DNA of 64,000 nucleotides from Mesostigma viride (lineage: Eukaryota > Streptophyta > Mesostigmatophyceae > Mesostigmatales > Mesostigmataceae): the NCBI GenBank assembly GCA_009746045.1, contig RPFO01000041.1, positions 7,348,613-7,412,612 on the forward strand, in the 5' to 3' direction. Shown here piece after piece: positions 52,260 through 63,184 of this stretch. How positions within the stretch are numbered: position 1 is the first letter of the stretch; each line of letters opens with the position of its first letter. Below the pieces are notes generated by a model. The model worked only from the letters and a program-made list of their open reading frames with translations, did not search any database and was not told where the DNA came from. Position numbers and translations under genes: made by a program.

Positions 52260-53950
52260 CTAAAAGACGAGAGATGAAAACTGGAAGACGTCAAAACTCG
52301 ACGCCACCGAAGTGGCGCCGAAAAGCCGCTGGGTCAAAACCCAGGGCGTGACCGAGAGGGCCGAAGCCCACCGGCCGCGCAGCTGAATGGCCTCCGGCGA
52401 CTCGCCAGCGATGGCGTCGTGCGTCGCCCCCCCATGCCGGAGGCTGTGAAAGGAAAACATCCCCGGGATGCCCATGCGGGCCTGCACAGCCTCCCACTGC
52501 TGCCTAGCCTGGCTGTACGTTAAACCCCGAAAAAGAAGTGCATCCGGGGGCTGGCCAGCCGTCAGGCGTCGCAGGAGCCACAAAGAAAGTGGATCCCGGA
52601 CGAGGACGTGCTGGGCCGCCCCCTGCGCAGTCTTGGGGTTGCGCAGCACAAGGGCACCGACCGTGGGCCCTGGCTCGAGAAGGGGTTGGCCAGGATGAGC
52701 CACATCCCGAACCCGCAGCCCTAGCGCCTCGCTAATGCGTAAATACTGCTGGAAAGCAATAATAATCAACGCACTCAAATGCACCTGTCGACGTGAAACT
52801 AGCAACAGGGCAGTGAAATAGCAAAGGCGCCAGGGCATAGGCGGAGGGCTGACAGCCGGAACAAGCCGCTGCCAACCTGCTAGCAGGCGGTCCGCCAGTA
52901 CCCAATTCCGAACAATGTCGGGGTAGTACAGGTGCAGACAGGCCTTGGCGTGCAGGCATAAGGTACGCCCCCGCCCGCCTCTGGCATGGTAGACAGCAGA
53001 AATCCACTCACAGAAAATGGCTTCCGCGTCAGCTGGGTCGACAGGGCCAGGTGGCGCCCACGCCACGTAGACAGCCGCCGCGCGCCGGTACGCTGGCAAG
53101 GTAGACACAGGGTTGACTGTGCCCTCCAAAAGTGCCAAGTCCCGAGGGCGTCGCGCCCCCTCAGGCCCAGGGTTGGGATGCACGTCACCACACCGGGTCA
53201 AGTCAGGAATCCAAGCGCCACGCCGACTGGCCTTGTCAGCTGGGTTGTGGTCGGTAGCCACCCAGACCCAGTGGCTCTGCATGTCGCCAGCCAGTGACAG
53301 AGCGCAGTAGCGCCGAACCAGCTGGTTGAGGCGGTAGGAAGACGACCGCCCTCTGACAAACGCCCCCACCACAGCACTGGAGTCTACGAGCCGGACGACT
53401 CGCTTACCTCGACACGCCTTGGTCCGGCACGACCACTCGACCCCCTGTGTCGCAGCAATCGCCTCCTTGACGTTGATGTGGTTAGGCTGCCCCCGCCACC
53501 GGTAGGACAGTGCCGTACGCCAGTGGCCACTATCCAGCAGGCTGTAGTCCCCCTCCTCCATGCGCTCCAGGTCCCAGTCCTCCCCAGACGTTAAAGCTGT
53601 CGTCCGCCACCCCCGCGCTTCGCGCCGGGTCGCCAGCCGGGCACAATCGGCCCCAGGCAGGTCCCTGTAGACCACCCCACCGCCGGAGCCGCTCGCATCA
53701 CTTGCGACGACCCGGTCAGAAAGGGGCCGGGCCCTGGCCGCCCTCAAAAAGGGGGCCAGGTCGATCGCCGCCTGAAGCTCCTGGCGGGCCCCCGCAGGGA
53801 GGCGCCAGCGGCGCCCAGGCAGGGAGGCATTCATGGCTGCTAGCAGCCGGTACGTCTCAGACCACACCGAAAGCATGGGGGCACAGCAGATGCATCCACA
53901 CCCACTTCCCAAGCACAGAACTAAGTTCGCGGTAGTATGTAAACCCGCGA
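52260..53950 (-). CDS. DIRS-type RNase H and tyrosine recombinase, with a 2A-like motif between
   Basis: The 550-codon frame (ATG-independent; it continues from the RT frame) has an RNase H domain with D72 (VVASDASGSGGG), E150 (NVKEAIAA), D177 (RLVDSSAVVGA) and D221 (ATDHNPADKASR). Then DLTRCGDVHPNPGP at residues 237-250 resembles a 2A ribosome-skipping motif with His for Glu. A tyrosine-recombinase domain follows: R392 (QQYLRISEALGLR), H489-R492 (FSFHSLRHGGATH) and W515 (LRGRWAS). No Tyr occurs after residue 515 before the stop, so the nucleophile is missing or lies in another frame. The order RT, RNase H, recombinase is diagnostic of DIRS-type elements. Confidence 0.85.
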
Positions 53951-55154
53951 TCTAAGATTCTATGAGTAGCAGCGATAACTGCCACCACACGCTCAGGAAC
54001 AGGCACCACGTCACCATCTCTTTGGTGAATGACACCCACCGCCTGCACACCAGTCTGCTCTGCTGTCGCCCGTACCACCTTGTCAGACTTCTGCACCAGC
54101 CCAACAGCGGCGTAGGCAGCCTGAACACGATCTAGCTGCTGATTCACCCCATCCACCGACGCACAGTGGGTGAAATGGAGGTCATCGATCGTCACAGCAT
54201 GCATACCTTCCAGATCCTGCCGAGATTCGAAGCACGGCGAGGGCGCCAAGGGCGCAGCAGGGTCCTCCTCCAGCCTCAGCCGGACGGTCTCCCCCGCCTC
54301 GTTGGCCTCCGCCACCAGGATCAGCGCGGACATGTTGATGCTCAGCCCACGACTAGCCTCCAACGGCGGCTTGGGGCCACAGCGGTACAACACAGACTGA
54401 TGCACACACTGGGCCACGCGACGGCCAGCTTGTTTCCCATTGGCCAGCACAACATCCACGGCCACACCTTCCGACGAGCCCCACTCAGGCCCACCAGATC
54501 CGACCACACCGGCATCCACGCACAGTACCGCCGCATCCAAACTGGCAGGCGGAGTCTGTTGTAGTACGAATCCAAATCTGATACGCCCCCAAAAACATCC
54601 TCCCCAGCGCGCGTGGGCAAATCGCAAATCACGCCAAGGTGTGGTAAAAAAGCGGGCATAGGATCTGGTAGTGGCATGTTGCCACGCCGGTTGTCCACAA
54701 TCAGCCGTATACGGCCGTCGGGCTTTCCGACCCCAAAAGTACCGTTCACCATAGGCGGCTCCTCCTCAAAAAATCCACCCAAAATCCCCCTCTCCACACA
54801 CACCGTGCAAACCCGCGCGAACTCCTCCATGCTACACCCCCGCGAGATCCGCATCGACTTCTGCAAGATCCGCTCTGCTGGGCTCAGCGTCCGTACCATC
54901 CTACTCTCATCATTCAAAATTGCTCCCCAAGAGGGGGGTAGTAAGTTCAGCACATCCACTTGGCCACCTTCCCCCGGACCAGGCAAGGCCAAGCGTGCGG
55001 CCACTAACGGTTCGTAAGGGGCTCCTTCAGCATATTCACCCCCATCCACTACAGATCCTGCCATTGCCGCTACGGAACCACCGTTCCGGCGGACAAAGGA
55101 CCTGCAAGCATCATCGATCCCATCTAGGGCCGCCTGCTGCAGAGGCCCGGGCAC
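53857..55154 (-). CDS. DIRS-type reverse transcriptase, frameshifted
   Basis: Frame 55154 to about 54560 encodes FGVGKPDGRIRLIVDNRRGN and GVSDLDSYYNRLRLP, the fingers and first catalytic region of DIRS/gypsy-like reverse transcriptases. A frameshift near 54560 moves to a frame with QSVLYRCGPKPPLEASRG, HAVTIDDLHFTHCAS (active site IDD), and TYYRELSSVLGKWVW (primer grip and connection region). It overlaps the start of the RNase H frame. At least two frame changes are needed to link the domains. Whether these are mutations or programmed shifts cannot be told from one copy. Confidence 0.75.
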
Positions 55155-55329
55155 ACGGGCTGAATCTACAGCAGGCGGGTCTCGCCCCCCCCCCCCATCC
55201 AGTTTAACGCCCTAACCGTCTGACAGGCTAGTGTGCGAGCATTAAAAGCCCGACTCATCCTATCGCGCCTACGGCCTGAGCGTACCTGCTGCCACCAGTC
55301 ACGAGGTGGCGGCTGGAAGAGGTAGTGGA

Positions 55330-56432
55330 AGAAGGCACCGCTCCCTCACTTGTTGTTGTTGGACGGGCCGCCCTGCCCCTTCTTGCCGGGACCCTGCTCC
55401 AGCTTGTGCTGCAGCTTCCCCATGCTCATCGCCGCCCGCACCGCCGGAGACGCCAGCATTGCTCCACCCTCCTGGAATGGCAGCATTGCCGACGGAGTCC
55501 CCTTCCACCCGTCGACCCCACATCCACCAGCTGGCATGCCGTGATCAGCTTTGCCAGGTACTCGGCTGCTGCCAGCTCCAGAATTACTTCGGAGCGTGGC
55601 GTGGCCCAGTAGCCAAATTCCGTGACCAGGATTCCAGCCATCTGCAGGAGCAGCATCGCCTCTCCCCGCTGGCTGAGCTGCCGTGCATCGTCAGCATTAA
55701 CGATGCACGGATGGACTTCCCCCCCACGCTCTCCGCGTAGTCCAGCATCCCGGCAGCACCGCCTCCAGCATGTTGCTCACCAGGACCGGCACTGCATGCC
55801 CTCTCAGCGCCACCCCTTCGTGCGCGCCAGCCTGCCAGCAGTCGTCGCTGCGGCTGGGCTTGCAGCTGCTGGAGTCTTTGCCTGGTCCAGCAGCTTCGAC
55901 ATGGCCGATATCAGGTCGCCAATATCTCCGCCAGTGCGGGCGTTGCCCGGCCGGGATGGAAGCCCTCCAGCTGGCGTTGCATAGCCCGTCTCGGTCCCCA
56001 GCAGCCGACCTATGTTTCGGTCTAGGTCCGCCACATCCTGGTCGATCGCCCCAGGGCGCCATCCTCCTCCAGCGCCCGCTCCACCATGCCCCGCCCCTCC
56101 GCTTCCACCTGCCGAAGGGGGAACACCCCCAGTTCCCACCGCACCTGCTGACACTGGTGGATCCGGCTCTGCAATAGCCTCCCCCAGTTGCGCTGCTAGC
56201 ACATCGGCCAGGGCCTCCTCCCCATCCCAGTCGCTGACAAACCCCCTTTCTCCAACGTCCATGACGTTCTTGGCACGCCCCGGTTGAGCTTCTGGAACTG
56301 CTCTAGCCAAACCCCCTCCCCTAGGATCTTCTGGACCGCAGTGGCCGCCTCCTTTGGGGTGCATCCCTCCTTGGCTGCTTGCTTGAGTTTCGCTATGAAA
56401 TTCCGGTCTGGGGCTGTCACTGTTGAGGTCAT
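55330..56432 (-). CDS. DIRS-type ORF1 (Gag-like), frameshifted
   Basis: The ATG at 56432 starts MTSTVTAPDRNFIAKLKQAA and EGCTPKEAATAVQKILGEGV. After a frame change near 56270 it continues through acidic DWDGEEALADVLAAQLGEA, a Gly/Ala-rich region, and a Gly-rich DQDVADLDRNIGRLLG segment. A final frame has LLLQMAGILVTEFGYWATPR and QHKLEQGPGKKGQGGPSNNN. No zinc knuckle is visible, as is usual for DIRS ORF1. Identification rests on its position upstream of the RT on the same strand. Confidence 0.5.
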
Positions 56433-56529
56433 GGTGGGTTATAATGCTTGACGTGTTATCTTGCGTTTTGTTTTTTGTGATGTGGTCACCTGAGGTTCTC
56501 AGGCAAAAGAAACAACCTGCTTCCCTAGA

Positions 56530-56703
56530 ATGGAAGCCCACCTTTTATAGCAACCACCTGTCCAACCAACCCCTACCTGGGTGGCTGGGGTACAGGTGCC
56601 AGCACAAAAAATATTTTTTCTAAAATTATTTTTTCTTTTGGTGCTATACGGCGTTGCATTCTCCGCTCAGCAGGTTAGTCATAGATAAAATGAGCATAGC
56701 TCA
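56530..56703 (-). repeat. 5' terminal region of the DIRS-type element
   Basis: Read on the minus strand it begins TGAGCTATGCTCATTTTATC at about 56703. The self-complementary TGAGC-TAT-GCTCA start matches the DIRS fragment ending at 37892 and is close to the A repeat of split-repeat element 1. The matching 3' repeat near 52.2 kb was not found, so the element may be 3' truncated. Confidence 0.6.
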
Positions 56704-57756
56704 CCACATTTTTATCATGTTAGTGCGCTTTGGCAGTAATAACTCCACTAAGAGAAAGTTTTTTGCGCAATAACTTTTCAATGCTTCTGTCTCCGCGTGG
56801 GGTGTAGCATCCCAAGGTTCTTTCGGCGTTTCTGTTTGCATGTGCGCATGCGTCTGCGCTCCCGAGAGGAAAATGGTCCAGCATGTTTAGTAGCCAGTGG
56901 AGATAAATGGAAGAGACATTGGGAGGTGTGTGTGTGTGGGGGGGGCGGGGGCAACCCACCTGCGTCTTCCCCCATGTCAAACGCAAGTGATGTATCGCCG
57001 GTGACCGCCTGTGCCGTCAGCCGCAACCTGCCAAGGAAAAAGCATGGGCCAGACAAGTGCTCCGTGAGTGATCAGGCGAGCTTCGGTAGAAAGCAGCTGT
57101 CAGCCGCAACATATGAGGGCGCAATCATGCGTCGGACAAGCGCTTCCTGACATGAGTGACCAGGGCGAGTTTACGTAAGATAGCTAGTGAGAAGCTGTTA
57201 GCCGTAACCTGCGAGGGAACAAGCAAGAGGGGCACCAGCCTGGTGCAACGCTTGGGATTAGAAATTTTGTTTCAGAAGCCATACATAGCAGATAAGCAGA
57301 AGCATAATCGAGTAGGATTAATTTCATTTCAGGAGCCATATACTGCTGAAGCATAGTTGTGTACGATTAGAAAGTTTGTTTTTGAAAAGAGCCATACATA
57401 GCAGAAGCATAATTGGCACAGGTTTCACATGTCTCTGGGCTAGAAGAATGTTCCACGGAGGTAATACACTTGAGAAGTACTGTGGGTGGCTGTGGAAGCA
57501 CAGTGGGTGCCTGGCTGCCTGCATTGAATACAAGTGTGGATGAGACAGGTAGATATTGGGAGAGGCAGTTCACAGGGAATGGGCAGATTAGATGCAGAAT
57601 GCACACCACTATAATGATGGGAAGCAGGATGCACACCACTATGTCGATTAGAAGCAGGATGCACACCGGCTTCACACGAGCATGGGTCAGAAAAGGATTT
57701 TGCAACCATCCCGTGAGTGAGCAAGGCAGTTGGTTACCAAGTAAGTGAGAAAACAA
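56704..57756. other. Gene-free stretch
   Basis: No supported gene. A short imperfect tandem GCAGGATGCACACCACTAT-type repeat lies at 57590-57670. Downstream exons of the leucine-rich-repeat gene could lie here, but I could not identify any. Confidence 0.45.
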
Positions 57757-57912
57757 TCCCACGTCTAGATAGGAGCCACTCTCTATCCCTCGCAAAAGCG
57801 TCTAGATAGGAGCCACTCTCTATCTCTCGCAAAAGCGTCTAGATAGGAGCCACTCTCTATCCCTCGCAAAAGCGTCTAGATAGGAGCCACTCTCTATCTC
57901 TCGCAAAAGCGT
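57757..57912. repeat. 37-bp minisatellite, four units
   Basis: Four tandem copies of CGTCTAGATAGGAGCCACTC plus TCTATCCCTCGCAAAAG, differing only by a C/T. Confidence 0.95.
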
Positions 57913-58114
57913 ATAAATAAAGGAGAAATCATGTCTATGAATTGTGGCCAAGGGTTGGCAGCAGCCATGCAGCGGAATAAGGCTGTGGAGAGGCATCCTC
58001 GGAAGACTCACTCTGCAAGTAAGAAACTTGAAATTAACAAACTCTGCGCACGTGTAACCTTGTACGCTAGCACTAGCACACACCTCGTGAACTACAGCCA
58101 GGGTACTCTTCGCA

Positions 58115-58210
58115 ACTCCTCCTCCTCCTCCTCCTCCTCTTCCTCCTCCTCCTCCTCCTCCTCCTCCTCCTCCTCCTCCTCCTCCTCCTGCTCCTGCTGC
58201 TGCTGCTGCT
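58115..58210. repeat. (TCC)n and (TGC)n microsatellite
   Basis: A CTC/TCC run with one interruption passes into CTGCTGC. The Ser-rich and Arg-rich ORFs across it are artefacts. Confidence 0.95.
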
Positions 58211-58341
58211 GACTGTCTTTATTTTACTGTACTTGGTCTTTATCTTGCCACAATAATGGCGACAGATCATTTGTCGTTGCTATTTGCATCACAGTGTTAT
58301 TCATAACTAGTAATAATGATATTGCGACAGCTGGCACCCAC

Positions 58342-61300
58342 CTCTCCCCGTCCAGGTTCCTCAGCTGCGGCAGCACACTCAGCATGTAGCTGCGGTACTC
58401 CGGGTGGGTGCACACTGGTGGGGGTCCATGGACAGGAGGGCGTACATACCCGCACATACCGTACAAGTAAGCGAATAGCGCGTGTCAGGCAGCTCCCACA
58501 GGTTCACTTGCCGCGCGGCAGGCTATCGCGTGTTCAGGCTTTCACGCAGTACGCAGTTACCAGAGCCACATGGATCCTTCCCCCCACAGCCAAACTGTTC
58601 ATACAAATATCCCGCTAACAACCAAATAAATACTGCAGTGGACATACAACCATTGCTGGTCATGCACATACACCAAAACCATGCGGTCGCTCTAAACATG
58701 GAACCTGCCATCCATCGGGATTCTGGAGGCCAAGTCCCAGGTGCTTGCCTTTTACAAACACAGCTTCTCAACCCCCCAAAGCCCCGGGCACAGCAGACAT
58801 ACCCACCCATAAAAGCAGGGGTACAATGATGCCCAGGCAAGATGCGAATAGTGGACTGAAACTCCTGCATCCTCACTTACAGAGCCAGGCATCGCGCCCA
58901 TGCCATAAATCCTAAACTACCACAACATAACGCAGACTCCCTTGCATGACTCCATGAGGCCACCGACCTGGGTTTCGCTGGCTGCCGTCCACGTTCTTGA
59001 AATAGACGCTGACCAGGTTTTGCAAGCCCGACTGGTGATGAAGGCCGACCGATGAGCCGGGGCACAGACCACGCGAGGTGATGCAGGTGGCGACAAGAAG
59101 GGGAAAGCGATGGGGGCCATGCTCTTGTAAGTGACTGCTAAAAAGTTACTGCTAGTAAGTGACTCCTAATAAGTGACTGCTCACAAGTGGCTGCAAATAA
59201 TGTGACTGCTATACAAGAATGGAAATCATGCAAGATTCGGGGTTCCAACAAATGAGAAGTAAGTTAGAGACCAAGCTACCGACCACTAGGAGGCCAGGAT
59301 TAGAATGGTATCTTTGGAGTGTGTAAGGTTACTTACCGACCGGTAGGAGGCCAGGATTACTTACCGACCGGTAGGAGGCCAGGATTAGAATGGTATCTTT
59401 GGAGTGTGCAAGGTTACTTACCGAGCAGTAGGAGGCCAGGATTAGAATGGTATCTTTGGAGTGTGCAAGGTTACTTACCGACCGGTAGGAGGCCAGGATT
59501 AGAATGGTATCTTTGGAGTGTGCAAGGTTACTTACCGACCAGTAGGAGGCCAGGATTAGAATGGTATCTTTGGAGTGTGCAAGGTTACTTACCGACCAGT
59601 AGGAGGCCAGGATTAGAATGGTATCTTTGCAGTGTGTAAGGTTACTTACCGACCAGTAGGAGGCCAGGATTAGAATGGTATCTTTGGAGTGTGTAAGGTT
59701 ACTCGTAAGGGGAAAAAAATTAATTTAGCGGAAGTTGATGTCCGGTTGCAAGTCAAACAAGCCTAGAAGAGACCAAAGGAAAAAGTTTGGAAAGCGTAAA
59801 GCCAACCCAAAACCTTTCTCTTATGTGAATGGCAACACCGTTAAAAAGCTTTCCTCAGCCTGCGTCTATGAATATAGGGTGTGTGGTGTAATTGTGACGG
59901 AAGAACATATATTTTACCACAACAACGGAAGTATACATTTATTACGACCAGATTGTGGCAAGGGAGAAAAGCTTTACCTGGAACTGTATTCACCAGGCTA
60001 TAGTGAGCTTTACTAGGATCTGTAATACCAGGCAGTAGCCAGCATTAATACAACTCTATGCACCATGTGTTGGTAAGCATTTTTAGGACCCAGTGCAATG
60101 TGTGCCGCTAACTAAACTAGAAACAAACAATAAGAATAACTATGACCCGCTCACCAAGTGTTGAATACCCGCCAGGTCCGTGACGTCATTGGCCTGCATC
60201 AGCAAGTGCTCCAGCGCCTTGTTGTCCTCCAGGCCCTCTGCCAGGGCGTGATCAGGGAGAAGGACGGAGGGGGAAATGAAAATCTCCGTACACCAGACAA
60301 TTGAGCTTCAAGAGTGGAGGGGCCACGTTAAGTGATGGGAAGTGAACGCAGGAAGGCATGGATGTGGGCACCGCAGTGTCGCCCCAACGCTTGCGCTGGC
60401 AAGAAATGTAGGAACAAGCAAAAGTACAAGGAACGTTCACACCGTGGTTGGCAAGAAATGAAGAAGCAAGCACGGGGCTGCATGGGATGTTACACACGAG
60501 CTGTCTAGACAGCCAAGGACAGCAACAATATACATAGGAAGGCGAGATCAATACTAAGGACAAGGACAGCAACAGTATACATAGGAAGGCAAGATCAATA
60601 CTAAGGACAAGGACAGCAACAATATACATAGGAAGGCAAGATCAATACTAAGGACAAGGACAGCAGCAATATACATAGGAAGGCAAGATCAATACTAAGA
60701 ACAAGGACAGCAACAATATACATAGGAAGGCGAGATCAATACTAAGGAAGGCACCAACATGCGGAATCGAATGGAAGAGCCAACATGCGGAATTGAAGAA
60801 CTTAAACATCTGGGACGCACCAACCAGCAGAATATTGTTGTTGGTCAGCACAGGCAACAACGAACGGATCAAGGCACGACCTCCAGATCTAGGGGACGCA
60901 CCCAGATGCGGAATCTTCTTTTCGGTCAGCACTGGTAACAATATAACTAACTGGTAACAACATAGTTGTCTGAACAATTTACCGACTTCAAAAACCTAGG
61001 GGACGCACCAACGAGCCGAATCTTGTTGTTCGTCAGCACCAACTTCTTGAGGTGGATGAGGCCCTCCAGCCCCTGCGCGCCGCGAATGCCAGCATCGGCG
61101 CAAATACCAGTGAGCGTTTGCCGTACAGCATCCGGATGAAAGGGTCAAGGCACAGACAGGCACAGAGACACACGTCAAAGTAACGCCAGTGGCTAAAGGA
61201 ATAAAAAACGTGTTGTGCCTTTTTGGAAACGATAGGAGCGCTTACGGAAGCAACTTGCTTTGCTTGATTGCATGCATCATAACACCCCCAAATGCATGCA

Positions 61301-62155
61301 TCATAACACCCCCAAATGCATGCATCATAACACCCCCAAATGCATGCATCATAACACCCCCAAATGCATGCATCATAACACCCCCAAATGCATGCATCAT
61401 AACACCCCCAAATGCATGCATCATAACACCCCTAAATGCATGCATCATAACACCCCTAAATGCATGCATCATAACACCCCTAATTGCATGCATCATAACA
61501 CCCCTAAATGCATGCATCATAACACCCCTAAATGCATGCATCATAACACCCCTAATTGCATGCATCATAACGCCCCTAATTGCATGTATCATAACACCCC
61601 TAATTGCATGTATCATAACACCCCTAATTGCATGTACTGCTTCTGTAGTATCAGAACACCCCTCATCGTGCCTTCGAGCCACTCTCACCCTGTCCATCCG
61701 CACCGCAGCCCTCAATGCAGTGCTAGACATTATGTCATTCACCCAAATATAGAAACCACCATCCCTTTGTGTGCGAATCATCACCTTTACACATGGCAAT
61801 CAATAAAAAATCCAACCATGACCCCTACTCATGCCTATTGTCAGCTTCAACCCTATCAATCAGTCGAAAAACCAACAATGACCCCTACTCATGCCTATCG
61901 CCACCCTCACCCCTATCAATAAGTAAACCCCCCCAATGCCGACACCTGGATGCGCTCTACGTGGTTCTCATTCACCCAAGCACACCTGCGCCCCCCCCCC
62001 CCCCTCTTCTCTATATACTCCCCCGTTGACCAATTCACCGTTCTTAACAACCCTCTGTCCCACGCCCCCCACCTCAATGCGCTCGATGTGGTTGTCGCTC
62101 AGGTTCAGCTCCGTGAGGCAGCGGCACCGCACGAGCCCCGAGATGTGACTCAAGC
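58342..62155 (-). CDS. Leucine-rich-repeat protein, LRRCC1/VFL1-like (five exons seen)
   Basis: Exons are 62155-62073, 61072-61009, 60237-60155, 59031-58968 and 58414-58342. All have GT-AG borders and all codon phases match (1/0, 0/1, 1/0, 0/1, 1/2). The protein reads LSHISGLVRCRCLTELNLSD, NHIERIE, GLEGLIHLKKLVLTNNKIRL, VEGLEDNKALEHLLMQAND, VTDLAGIQHL, SGLQNLVSVYFKNVDGSQRN, PVCTHPEYRSYMLSVLPQL, RNLDGER. This is four LxxLxLxxNxI repeats and a C-terminal LRR cap. The cap pattern DG...NPVC..P.YR...L..LPQLR.LD resembles, from memory, LRRCC1 and its Chlamydomonas homologue VFL1, centriole/basal-body proteins that set rotational polarity. Each exon encodes about one repeat. 5' and 3' exons (including an expected coiled coil) were not found. 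The introns carry most of the minisatellites of this region. Confidence 0.8.
59290..59705. repeat. 57-bp minisatellite, about seven units
   Basis: Tandem TACTTACCGACCGGTAGGAG and GCCAGGATTAGAATGGTATC blocks with few substitutions, in an intron of the leucine-rich-repeat gene. The plus-strand ORF through it is a repeat artefact. Confidence 0.95.
60522..60755. repeat. 47-bp minisatellite, about five units
   Basis: Tandem GGACAGCAACAATATACATA-GGAAGGCAAGATCAATACTA-AGGACAA units in an intron of the leucine-rich-repeat gene. Confidence 0.95.
60795..60945 (-). repeat. Two decayed copies of the 3' half of LRR exon 61072-61009
   Basis: On the minus strand, GTGCTGACCGAAAAGAAGAT (ending GGGTGCGTCCCCTAG) and GTGCTGACCAACAACAATAT (ending GGTGCGTCCC) align with the exon end GTGCTGACGAACAACAAGAT and its donor GTGCGTCCCC. 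They translate VLTEKKIPHL and VLTNNNILLV against VLTNNKIRLV. They lie just downstream of the real exon, inside its intron. Confidence 0.75.
61262..61640. repeat. 24-bp minisatellite, about 15 units
   Basis: Units of AAATGCATGCATCATAACAC-CCCC, drifting to CCCCTAATTGCATG at the right. Long ORFs on both strands are period-24 artefacts. Confidence 0.95.
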
Positions 62156-62274
62156 CTGCGCCGCACGATTCAAGGCGGGTGACACTAACGATGCATAGTT
62201 TAAGACGGGTGAAAATAACGCGTGATTAAAAGGCGGGTGAAAATAATGCAGGGGGCAGTGCACAATGGGGGGGA

Positions 62275-62645
62275 GGGAAAAGGAGAAAGACCACTGTGGG
62301 GCGAAGAAGGACAAGAGGGGCCGTGCACGATGGGGGCCACAAATGAGAAACATGGGGCAGGATCACCATGGGGGGAAGAAGGAGAAGGGGGGCACTGCAC
62401 TATGGGGTTACAAATGAGAAAGATGGGGCAGGATCACCATGGGGCGAAGAAGGAGAAGGGGGGCACTGCACTATGGGGTTACAAATGAGAAAGATGGGGC
62501 AGGATCACCATGGGGCGAAGAAGGAGAAGGGGGGCACTGCACTATGGGGTTACAAATGAGAAAGATGGGGCAGGATCACCATGGGGCGAAGAAGGAGAAG
62601 GGGGGCAGTGCACTATGGGCAGTAAGAAAGAGAAAGACGGGGCAG
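62275..62645. repeat. 71-bp minisatellite, about five units
   Basis: Units contain GCGAAGAAGGAGAAGGGGGG, CACTGCACTATGGGGTTACA and AATGAGAAAGATGGGGCAGG, with the outer units diverged. The plus-strand ORFs restarting MGRRRRRGALHYGVTNEK every 71 bases are artefacts of the repeat. Confidence 0.95.
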
Positions 62646-63184
62646 GATCACCAGGGGCGCAGAACAAGGTGGGCAACGCACAACGAAGAGGCAGCAACGG
62701 AAGGGAGCCAAGGGGTGAGAAGTGGAAGGGAGCTTGTAGGCACATGATCCGCAAAAGATCAGATGGCCACAGAAGCACCACAAGATCAGCCAGATAACCT
62801 CAAGAGGCAGAAAATCCGTGGTCACAAGAGCCGCCAGGGAGGAGAGGAGACGAGAGGAGAGGAATGATGTCAAAGTAACGAAGAAGAGAAGGCACGCAAA
62901 CAACGGAGAGGCAGAAGGAGAAAGGGGGGTGTACTGCGTGTGCACGGGGCAGGAAGGGTGTTGAGGGGGGGCAAGACATGGATAATGGGCAGCTTTAGAA
63001 GCTGTCGCACAACACCAGGTAGGAACCAGAATTTTCGATACCTGGACATTGGTGTGCAGGTTATGTGTGCAGCCCATCCAATAACTATTAACAGAATGAA
63101 CTTCGCCGAATAGGACACTCCCAATCATTCTTCTAGGAATAGGGAAGCACATCGCTGATCAACCGAATAGCACACTCCAAATAC
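62646..63184. other. Gene-free stretch
   Basis: GA-rich sequence (62650-62930) followed by unique sequence without a supported reading frame. Upstream exons of the leucine-rich-repeat gene may lie here or beyond the window. Confidence 0.4.

Noticed and set aside
61189-61922. ORFs with MHHNTPKC or ACIITPPN repeats
   Set aside because: Period-24 minisatellite artefacts within an intron of the LRR gene.
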